Positions 57,630 to 64,000 of a stretch of 64,000 nt of DNA are shown piece after piece. The translations under genes and the position numbers were made by a program. A model generated the notes under the pieces. It was not told where the DNA came from. It saw only the letters and a program-made list of their open reading frames with translations, and searched no databases. Source of the DNA: Candidatus Bathyarchaeia archaeon (GTDB taxonomy: Archaea > Thermoproteota > Bathyarchaeia > Bathyarchaeales > DTEX01); assembly GCA_038882715.1 (NCBI GenBank), contig JAVZNR010000002.1, forward strand, positions 85,093 through 149,092. Direction: 5' to 3'. The first letter of the stretch is position 1. Each line of letters starts with the position of its first letter.

Positions 57630-59003
57630 TTACTTGAAGTGTTTAGCCATCTCCACGTTTTCCGGAAGGGAGAGCAGATCGTTTATCGTCTCCTCAACCT
57701 GCCCTACGCTCTTTGTTCTAGGATCCACGATTAGCCAGTCGAAGAGCAGGTCTCTTCCACCCTCTAGGAAGGCTTCCAGCGCCCACTCCATCCTCGTCAT
57801 TCTCGGATATATAACGTAGTTCATGATGCTTTTCGGTAAACTGCTCACTTGGATTCTATGCACCCCTTTTCCATCCACCTTGGCCGGAACCTCAACTGCT
57901 ACATCATCCGGAATCCCGTTAATAGCGCCCTTATTAAGTACATTCACCTGATATAATCCCTCCTCATTGTTCGCTATGGAGTTAATTATTGGCACAACAG
58001 ATTCTTGGCTTATCTTTGGCGGCAAAATATCAGTTAATGGAGATTTAACATCATGCAATGCATCAATAAACTGGTTAAGCCGCTTTTCATGGCTCTCTAA
58101 ATATAGTTTCCAGCCGATCTCGGAGTCCGGCCCCCCGGTTGGGCCAAACCATTTCTTTTTCGTCCTCAAATTCCAATGGTATTTCCATGTCCCTCCCCTC
58201 ACAGAGTCTCCAACGGGGAATAGGCCATAACGCCTATACATATCTACGGCCGCCGGAGACATTTGTATGTCGAAGGGGTTTCTTTGCTTTCTACGCCATC
58301 TTCTCCAGTATTTCTCCGCGTTCTTAGTGATCCATTCGTCTAAAAGCGGGTAGGCATTCTCGCCTTTATACGTGAACTTCGTCATCCAGATCACGTGGTT
58401 GAACCCTACTGCCTCAAAATCTACGTCTTTTAAATTCAATTCCAGCTCTCTTGCAATCTCCTGATACCCTAGGTGGCCGTGGCAGAGACCTATAACATTA
58501 ACTTTAGTCTTTCTAGAGAGGAGGGTTGTGCCCTCGAAAACCGGGTTGGCTAGGAGAAGGAGCCACGCATCCGGGCTAAGATCTTCGATGGTTCTGGCGA
58601 TATCCATCATAAGCTTGAACTGGTAGTAACCCCATATAGTATGATAGTCTGAAACCATGTTCCATTCAACGCTGTTAATTCCCCTATAGTATCCATGTTT
58701 CTCAGATATCGCCCTCATATTCTCGTAATAGCTGTGGCCGCCAGCCAAGGCCGTATTTATCACAAAATCCGCATCCTTAATGGCTTCTTGAGCGCTCATG
58801 GTTTTCTCGATCTTTAAATCAGCCCCCACCTCAGAGGCATATCTTCTAGCTAACCCATAAATCACTTCCAAGCGCTCTTTATCTATATCCATTAATGTTA
58901 CGGTGCTACCCCACAAACCTTTCATTAGAGAAAGGTCGCGTATTAAAGTTGCAGACCAAGCTATGCTTCCAGCGCCTATAACGCTTATCTTAACCTTAAC
59001 CAA
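57630..59003 (-). CDS. Glycoside hydrolase family 4 (alpha-glycosidase/galacturonidase-like)
   Basis: A 457-residue GH4 enzyme, which uses NAD and Mn for an oxidation-elimination mechanism. VKISVIGAGSIAWSATLIRDLSL is the dinucleotide loop, VTLMDIDKERLEV follows, LLLANPVFEGTTLL, and NVIGLCHGHLGYQE supplies the metal-binding Cys/His, with AVGFNHVIWMTK the next His. A substrate such as a pectin-derived galacturonide, or an alpha-glucoside, is likely given the nearby sugar-acid genes; exact specificity is not readable. The start ATG precedes the conserved VKVKISVIG. Confidence 0.82.
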   Translation of the reverse strand: MVKVKISVIGAGSIAWSATLIRDLSLMKGLWGSTVTLMDIDKERLEVIYGLARRYASEVGADLKIEKTMSAQEAIKDADFVINTALAGGHSYYENMRAISEKHGYYRGINSVEWNMVSDYHTIWGYYQFKLMMDIARTIEDLSPDAWLLLLANPVFEGTTLLSRKTKVNVIGLCHGHLGYQEIARELELNLKDVDFEAVGFNHVIWMTKFTYKGENAYPLLDEWITKNAEKYWRRWRRKQRNPFDIQMSPAAVDMYRRYGLFPVGDSVRGGTWKYHWNLRTKKKWFGPTGGPDSEIGWKLYLESHEKRLNQFIDALHDVKSPLTDILPPKISQESVVPIINSIANNEEGLYQVNVLNKGAINGIPDDVAVEVPAKVDGKGVHRIQVSSLPKSIMNYVIYPRMTRMEWALEAFLEGGRDLLFDWLIVDPRTKSVGQVEETINDLLSLPENVEMAKHFK

Positions 59004-59081
59004 CAGTAAACCACCTCAAATATGTTTTAATATTACTTGGAGAATATTTAAGGGTTAAAGAGTTTAGCATTCAGCATTTTT

Positions 59082-59789
59082 TCACTTTATTAGTGGAAGG
59101 ATCTCCTCCATCACGTAATTTACGAAGTCCTCAATCGAACTTTTACTGAAGAGCGTTACCACACAATTTCTCGTAACGCCGACGACTATGCCTCTCTTCA
59201 GAACTTCGAAGACAACATACCATATTTTCCCATGCTTTAAATACTCTTGGTATAGGCTTGTGTCCGCGAGGTCTGATCCAGCCAAACAGAGCTTCTCGAC
59301 GCCGGGTATGTCGACGTTATCAAACCATATTAGTTTAGTTGCCTGAGGATTTGATTCATGTAGAGCCTTAAGTCTCTCATGAGGGATCTCGACTTCAAGT
59401 ATAACGTTAGGTTTTATAAACAAAATCCTACTAATCTTGTTTGCAACGTAGTTTGTTAGCAGTTTTTTTAGCCCGCGGGCTGTTGAGGGGGCTAAAACCA
59501 CTAGGAAAAATCTATCATTAAATTTTTTAATCCAGAATGGAGATTCCTCTGTAACAGGTGTCTCCACGATTTTACGCCTATAGACTCGGCTCCGGATAAA
59601 GTCCCTGCTAAAAATGCCGGAAATGAAGTCGCTGCCCACTTTTAAATCTGTTATTTCGGAGACTAGGTTTATGGTTTCACCGCTAATGGTAGTATAGGGC
59701 TCTTCCTCGCGGTAAGTCTTAAGCTTTTGAGCGACGAAGAATAAGTTAACGTCCTCTTTAATCTCAAATATCTTGGCTGGCAGAACCAA
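59082..59789 (-). CDS. Hypothetical archaeal protein
   Basis: A 235-residue soluble protein with no recognised family. The N-terminus is strand-rich (KIFEIKEDVNLFFVAQKLKT, EEPYTTISGETINLVSEITDLKVG), the middle (FFLVVLAPSTARGLKKLLTNYVANKIS) amphipathic, and the end helical. A similar low-cysteine, basic composition is common in archaeal proteins. It is on the same strand as GH4, 78 bases upstream of it, but the context says little. Confidence 0.5.
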   Translation of the reverse strand: MVLPAKIFEIKEDVNLFFVAQKLKTYREEEPYTTISGETINLVSEITDLKVGSDFISGIFSRDFIRSRVYRRKIVETPVTEESPFWIKKFNDRFFLVVLAPSTARGLKKLLTNYVANKISRILFIKPNVILEVEIPHERLKALHESNPQATKLIWFDNVDIPGVEKLCLAGSDLADTSLYQEYLKHGKIWYVVFEVLKRGIVVGVTRNCVVTLFSKSSIEDFVNYVMEEILPLIK

Positions 59790-59908
59790 TTCTCAACACC
59801 ATTAGCGCTGTGCTGCCAATATTATTATTTTCATGGATGTTAAGATAAATCTTATATTTCATTTTAAGTAACGCTATTATGCCCTAAACAATAATGAAGT
59901 GATAGCGT

Positions 59909-60286
59909 ATGTCTAAAAGCAAAAAGGTTATAGGTCAAGGCAAGATCCTCTCAAGAGCCGTAATTTATAATGACTTAATATTCGTCTCAGGGATAGGTCC
60001 CCACGACCCCGAGACCGGTAAAGTTGTCGAGGGCGGGATAAAAGAGCAGACCAGGAGAGTTATGGAAACCATGAAAGCCATACTTGAAGAGGCTGGAAGC
60101 AGCCTAGATAACGTCTTAAAATGCACCGTTTACCTAACTGACATAAATCATTACAACGAGATGAACGAGATTTACAGCTCATACTTTAAGATCCCGCCTG
60201 CCAGAACCTGCGTTCAAGTAGCTAAGCTTCCTAGACCTGGAGAAAATGTTTTAGTGGAAATAGATGCCATAGCCTATAAGCCCTAA
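59909..60286 (+). CDS. ridA: RidA/YjgF family imine deaminase
   Basis: A 125-residue trimeric RidA protein that hydrolyses reactive 2-iminoacids. VIYNDLIFVSGIGPHDPETGKVV is the family start, IKEQTRRVMETMKAILEEAGSSLDNVLKCTVYLTDI the middle, and FKIPPARTCVQVAKLPRPGENVLVEIDAIAY contains the catalytic Arg and Glu. It precedes a PLP enzyme by 44 bases, a sensible partner since PLP beta-eliminations release imine intermediates. Confidence 0.9.
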   Translation: MSKSKKVIGQGKILSRAVIYNDLIFVSGIGPHDPETGKVVEGGIKEQTRRVMETMKAILEEAGSSLDNVLKCTVYLTDINHYNEMNEIYSSYFKIPPARTCVQVAKLPRPGENVLVEIDAIAYKP

Positions 60287-60330
60287 AACATTAGGGGTGT
60301 TGAAATAAGCCTCCTTGGAGATCAGCGTGT

Positions 60331-61470
60331 ATGAGCATTTACGATGAACTGGGGGTAAAACGCGTAATCAACGCTATGGGAACATATACATTTCTCGGCG
60401 GCTCAGTGATACTGCCCGAAGCCATTAAAGCGATGAGCGAAGCCGCGAAAGCCTTCGTCAACATGGATGAGCTTCAGAAGAGGGCTGGCGAGATAATAGC
60501 CGAGATAACTGGCGCTGAAGCAGCCTGCGTAACCTCCGGCGCCGCAGCGGGATTAGTTCTAGCTGTCGCCGCATGTATGACTGGAGATGATCCTGAGAAG
60601 ATGGCTAAAATACCATACATAGATTTCCCTAGAAACGAGGTTATTGTGCCAGCTATTCAGGATAATCCTTACGTTAGAAATTTGGCTATTCCATGCGCAA
60701 AAATAGTCAAGGTTGGAAGCGAACAGGGCTATACTCCAGAAGATATAGAGAGAGCCATAAACGAGAGAACCGTAGCCATAGCATTCATATTCTTCACATC
60801 GAAGAAAGGATGTGATCTAGAAGCCTTAAAGGAAGTTGTGAAGATTGGAAAAAAGCATAATATTCCAGTTATTGTGGATGCCGCTGCGGAGCTTCCTCCA
60901 TTCGAGAACTTGAGGGATATTGTGGCAACTGGCGCCGACTTAGTTGTTTTCAGTGGTGGAAAAGATATTCGCGGGCCAAATGATACGGGTCTCGTCATAG
61001 GTAGGGCTGACCTGATAAGGGCTATAGTTGCGCATAGCTCCCCCCGCCACTACATGGGCAGACCCATGAAAGTCAGCAAAGAAGATATTGTGGGGCTTGT
61101 CGTGGCCTTAAAGCATTATACGCCGGAAGCAGTTGAGGCTAGAAGGAGGAGGTGGGAGGAAATAGTTCAATATTTCATTAAGGAGCTTTCCAGCGAGTAT
61201 GTTAAGGTTGAGAGGATTATGCCAGATCCATCTAAACATGAATACTCAGCCCAAGGCTGGCCTAGAGCGAGACTAACATTTAATGAGAGCGCTTTGGGCA
61301 TAACTGCTGCTGAAATCAACAAAATGCTCCTTGAAGGCAACCCCCCAATATATGTCCATCAACAGGGGAATGAAATAACCATCAATCCGCAATGCCTCCA
61401 AGATGGTGAAGAGAAGATAATAGCCGAGAGAATAAAAGAAATTCTGAAAAAGAAGATAACAGGAAAGTGA
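60331..61470 (+). CDS. SelA-like PLP-dependent lyase (DgaE-like)
   Basis: A 379-residue PLP fold type I protein of the SelA family, close in layout to D-glucosaminate-6-phosphate ammonia-lyase DgaE. LGVKRVINAMGTYTFLGGSVILPEA is the N-terminus, AACVTSGAAAGLVLAVAACMTGDD the glycine loop, VIVDAAAELPPFENL the cofactor Asp, and VFSGGKDIRGPNDTGLV contains the Schiff-base Lys. The missing SelA tRNA-binding N-domain excludes a selenocysteine synthase. It lies between RidA and an amidohydrolase, an arrangement expected for degradation of an amino sugar acid. Confidence 0.78.
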   Translation: MSIYDELGVKRVINAMGTYTFLGGSVILPEAIKAMSEAAKAFVNMDELQKRAGEIIAEITGAEAACVTSGAAAGLVLAVAACMTGDDPEKMAKIPYIDFPRNEVIVPAIQDNPYVRNLAIPCAKIVKVGSEQGYTPEDIERAINERTVAIAFIFFTSKKGCDLEALKEVVKIGKKHNIPVIVDAAAELPPFENLRDIVATGADLVVFSGGKDIRGPNDTGLVIGRADLIRAIVAHSSPRHYMGRPMKVSKEDIVGLVVALKHYTPEAVEARRRRWEEIVQYFIKELSSEYVKVERIMPDPSKHEYSAQGWPRARLTFNESALGITAAEINKMLLEGNPPIYVHQQGNEITINPQCLQDGEEKIIAERIKEILKKKITGK

Positions 61471-61494
61471 AATAAACTATCAAGGTGGACCGAA

Positions 61495-62619
61495 ATGTAC
61501 GATATAGTTATAAAGAATGGTTTGGTCATAGACCCATCGCAGGGAATTAAAGAGGTTATGGATGTAGCCATATTTAATGGTAAGATCGCTGATCTACGCA
61601 GGGGCATAAACGCCACTGGCGCAAGATACGTCATCGACGCATCCGGATTAATAGTTGCCTCTGGGCTGATAGACCTACATGTACACTGCTGCTATGGGAT
61701 TGCCCACATCGCTGTTAACCCTGATCTAGCGTGCTTAGCGAAGGGCAGCACAACGGTCGTAGACGCTGGGTCTACGGGTGAATTAAACTTTGTGGGCTTT
61801 AAGAAGTATGTTATAAAAAACGCTGAAACCAGAATTTACGCTTTAATAAACATTGAGTCTCAAGGGATGATCGAGTTCTCCAGACCGAACCAGAAGTGGC
61901 CGAGCCTAATTACGGGCCGCGACGAGATGTTTATAAATATTGATGGGACTGTGGAGGAGATTAAACGAAACCGCGACGTCATTATAGGCATAAAATGGGC
62001 TCACCATGGAATTAAAGGTGTTGAGTTGGCTAGAGAGGCGGCGGATAAGGCTCAATGTCTCCTAATGGCTGAGAACCACCTTCAACCTGAAACCCTAAAA
62101 TACATGAAGAAGGGCGACGTGATAACGCACCTCTACCATGGATTAAAAATGGAGCAACATGATGGATTGCTTGACGCCGATGGAAATGTTCAATCGGAAT
62201 TCTTCGACGCTGTAAAACGTGGCGTGGTTTTAGATGTTGGTCACGGCGCAGCCAGCTTCAAGTGGTCGGTTGCCAGAAAAGGAATCGAGCAGGGAATAAA
62301 ACCCGACACGATAAGTACAGACCTACATACAGGAAGCTATAATGGTCCAGCCTACGATATGCCCACAGTTATGTCAAAGTTCCTTCACTTGGGCTTATCG
62401 CTTGAGGAGGTTATAAACGCTGCTACCGCTAAGCCCGCTGAGGTTATTGGCAAGAAGGATGTTCTCGGCACCCTAAAGATTGGCGCGTGCGGAGACATCA
62501 CGATTCTAAAGCTGGAGGAGGGTAGATTCCCGCTTGAAGATACTGCCGGAGAATGGGAGATCTGCAAACAAAGGTTGAGGGCAGTAAAAGTTATCAGAGA
62601 TGGAGAAATAGTCTTCTAA
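61495..62619 (+). CDS. Amidohydrolase/deacetylase family metallohydrolase
   Basis: A 374-residue amidohydrolase of the dihydroorotase-like branch (EF_0837/AHA_3915-type). GLIDLHVHCCYGIA contains the HxH metal pair, IKWAHHGIKGVEL the metal-bridging region, MAENHLQPE and DVGHGAASFKW further His ligands, and ISTDLHTGSYNG the catalytic Asp. These enzymes often accompany SelA-like lyases and deacylate N-acyl sugar acids or amino acids. Its last 26 bases overlap the 3' end of a convergent MoaD gene. A GGTGG ribosome site is upstream of ATG 61495. Confidence 0.8.
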   Translation: MYDIVIKNGLVIDPSQGIKEVMDVAIFNGKIADLRRGINATGARYVIDASGLIVASGLIDLHVHCCYGIAHIAVNPDLACLAKGSTTVVDAGSTGELNFVGFKKYVIKNAETRIYALINIESQGMIEFSRPNQKWPSLITGRDEMFINIDGTVEEIKRNRDVIIGIKWAHHGIKGVELAREAADKAQCLLMAENHLQPETLKYMKKGDVITHLYHGLKMEQHDGLLDADGNVQSEFFDAVKRGVVLDVGHGAASFKWSVARKGIEQGIKPDTISTDLHTGSYNGPAYDMPTVMSKFLHLGLSLEEVINAATAKPAEVIGKKDVLGTLKIGACGDITILKLEEGRFPLEDTAGEWEICKQRLRAVKVIRDGEIVF

Positions 62620-62917
62620 AAGTTAAAGAGCCCCCGCCAGCCACTGGCGGTAAAATGACAACAACATCCCCATCCTTTAATCTTGTTTTAGTGCCTTCAA
62701 GCAAATTGATATTTACCCCGTTCAAAAGCATCACGAGGCCGAAATCAGTTACCCCCTGCTGGCTAGACAAATACTTTATTTTCTCCTTAAACCCGCTTAT
62801 TTCGCTGGAGATCTTTGAGATCAAATCGCTTATGCTGGCTCCCTCATTTAACTCAACCGTCAGCTCATCACCTAACATGGGCGTTAATTCGCCAAAGGCC
62901 CTAACTTTTACCCTCAT
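62594..62917 (-). CDS. MoaD/ThiS-like sulfur carrier with C-terminal extension
   Basis: A 107-residue ubiquitin-fold protein: MRVKVRAFGELTPMLGDELTVELNEGASISDLI and the final LKDGDVVVILPPVAGG are MoaD-like. Unlike the 11555 copy, twelve residues follow the Gly-Gly (GSLTFRRLFLHL), which must be removed, or the stop lost, for thiocarboxylate formation. The extension lies in the overlap with the amidohydrolase gene. It starts 79 bases after the end of the adjacent AOR, same strand. Confidence 0.78.
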   Translation of the reverse strand: MRVKVRAFGELTPMLGDELTVELNEGASISDLISKISSEISGFKEKIKYLSSQQGVTDFGLVMLLNGVNINLLEGTKTRLKDGDVVVILPPVAGGGSLTFRRLFLHL

Positions 62918-62995
62918 CTCTGGCTCCCGATTAGATTGGCTTAATCCTTCTCAGACAAAACAAAAATGAAAGTAAGGGGGTTTAAAGGTTTTAGA

Positions 62996-64000
62996 CTACT
63001 GTTTCCTCACTTTATCTAAGGCTTTATCGACGTCTTCAAGCCCGAGCTCCCTAAGAACCGATGATTTCGGTATGCCCCTCTCATCCCAGCCAATAGCCTC
63101 ATAGTACTGTTTCCTCATATCTTCAAATGTTTTCCTATCAGTGGTCTTGCCTTTATATGGCCCTGAGGGAAGCGGCTCATAGAATCTCGGCGGATTATCA
63201 TCATGTATCTCTGGCCTCCAGAATATGTCTGGCCCACCTAGGAGGAGAACCGCCCTCTGTATATGCATTATTCTTCTTCCAAGCACGCGGCACCAGTCGG
63301 CGTCGGTTAGATCCCATCCCGTAACCGCTTTATAGAAGTCCCATATTAATGGGCTTCCGCACATGCTGCATACAACCGCTGAATCGAAGAAAACGATCCT
63401 CGCATCGTTGTAGGCGTCGTAAACCCCTGAAGTATGATCGCCGCATTGCGGTGAACATGCGTAGGCGATTGGATTGAAATCTAGCCCACTCCTAGTCCCA
63501 TGTGCTCCAACCTCAACACCCTTAACGTGCACAGCGTATTTTGTGACGTCTACGCCCTTCATCTCACTTATCTTTAAAGCCGCCCTATAGGTTCCCTCGG
63601 CAAGTATGTCTCCTATACCCTCACGCTTAACTATCATTCTAGCAAGCCTCTCAAAGGCTTCTACGTCCCCCCAGTTTAATTCGAAGCCTAAATCCTCTTT
63701 AGTCAATATTCCCCTCTGATAAAGCTCTGCTGCGAAAGCAAGCGTGTTGCCGCCGTTTATTCCGGAGAAACCTAAGTAATCTATGAGGGCCGACAAATAT
63801 ATGCATTTATCTGGGTCAAATATTCCGAGGTTAGGTCCAAGGTAAGCCTGCATCTCGTAGTCCGGGTCATCGGTGATAGCTCCCTTATATGGCCCTGTCT
63901 TAACAACTGCCACCTTCATGCAGGCAACCGGGCAGTTGAAGTCGCTCCAGTATCTTTTAACCCAGTACCTGAAGTCGAATTTAGGTCCACCAAACCTTTT
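62996..64000 (-). CDS. Aldehyde:ferredoxin oxidoreductase, C-terminal part (cut by window edge)
   Basis: An open frame continues upstream of ATG 63919 to the window edge, so the N-terminal part lies outside. Visible are FNCPVAC (iron-sulfur cysteines of the AOR CxxCxxxC motif; ATG 63919 is inside this motif and cannot be the start), GVEVGAHGTRSGLDF, and a Cys-containing VVCSMCGSPLI near the C-terminus, which supplies the distal cluster ligand. It ends in LGLEDVDKALDKVRKQ. It is paired with the MoaD gene at 62594-62917, like the AOR at 9699-11558, but sequence differs, so the two AORs probably use different aldehydes. Confidence 0.88.
   Translation of the reverse strand, partial: KRFGGPKFDFRYWVKRYWSDFNCPVACMKVAVVKTGPYKGAITDDPDYEMQAYLGPNLGIFDPDKCIYLSALIDYLGFSGINGGNTLAFAAELYQRGILTKEDLGFELNWGDVEAFERLARMIVKREGIGDILAEGTYRAALKISEMKGVDVTKYAVHVKGVEVGAHGTRSGLDFNPIAYACSPQCGDHTSGVYDAYNDARIVFFDSAVVCSMCGSPLIWDFYKAVTGWDLTDADWCRVLGRRIMHIQRAVLLLGGPDIFWRPEIHDDNPPRFYEPLPSGPYKGKTTDRKTFEDMRKQYYEAIGWDERGIPKSSVLRELGLEDVDKALDKVRKQ

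Overview
The window is an archaeal chromosome segment. Archaeal marker genes are present: prefoldin beta followed by a DUF3194 protein and a DHH phosphoesterase, the tRNA-Ile2 agmatinylcytidine synthase TiaS, an archaeal-type geranylgeranyl reductase, beta-CASP metallo-beta-lactamase nucleases, a presenilin-like A22 protease, TATA-type promoters (several nearly leaderless) and one probable C/D box sRNA. Corrinoid/URO-D methyltransferases, tungsten-type aldehyde:ferredoxin oxidoreductases with MoaD partners, and many sugar-acid enzymes suggest an anaerobic heterotroph or acetogen-like member of the Thermoproteota, for example a Bathyarchaeia-like lineage. The phylum is an inference from gene content only.

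Layout. 1-4.7 kb: kinase end, an RNase J-like nuclease, and a corrinoid protein with two URO-D family methyltransferases. 4.9-8.6 kb: a heterodimeric ABC exporter behind a perfect palindromic operator. 8.6-13.9 kb: an MDR dehydrogenase, AOR plus MoaD, a class II aldolase and a sugar isomerase. 13.9-19.8 kb: geranylgeranyl reductase, a regulator divergent from an ECF-type membrane protein with a CitG-like enzyme, and two convergent nucleotidyltransferase-like paralogs that share their stop-codon hexamer. 19.9-26.3 kb: aldo/keto reductase, a large transaldolase-like protein, and a DapA-like aldolase with an IlvD/Edd dehydratase. 26.4-31.2 kb: a glycerol operon (glpK with a frameshift, glpA-like, FAD oxidoreductase, DUF1667). 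32.1-34.6 kb: EcfA1-EcfA2-EcfT, where EcfA2 appears to start at ACG. 34.7-47.4 kb: mostly housekeeping genes (nuclease, DUF362, hydrolase, DHH, DUF3194, prefoldin, TiaS, Nnr, presenilin-like protease, aminotransferase, split lipoate ligase, adenylate kinase).

47,564-52,068 is the standout. It is a compact 4.5-kb mobile element bounded by 116/105-bp terminal inverted repeats and a perfect 13-bp target-site duplication. It encodes a Cas1 integrase with all expected active-site residues, a candidate minimal primase, small zinc-finger and DNA-binding proteins, a ribbon-helix-helix regulator and two membrane proteins. It looks like a casposon, but has no family B DNA polymerase, Cas2 or CRISPR array. 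Repeated TTCCACAAT motifs lie on both the cas1 and the regulator promoters.

52.1-64 kb: a small winged-helix-like protein at the insertion site, then a sugar-acid and glycoside region (galactonate dehydratase-like enzyme, lactonase, amidohydrolases, GH4, SelA-like PLP enzyme, RidA), ending with a second MoaD/AOR pair that runs off the window. No tRNA, rRNA or CRISPR array was seen, and no stretch over 300 bases lacks a feature.
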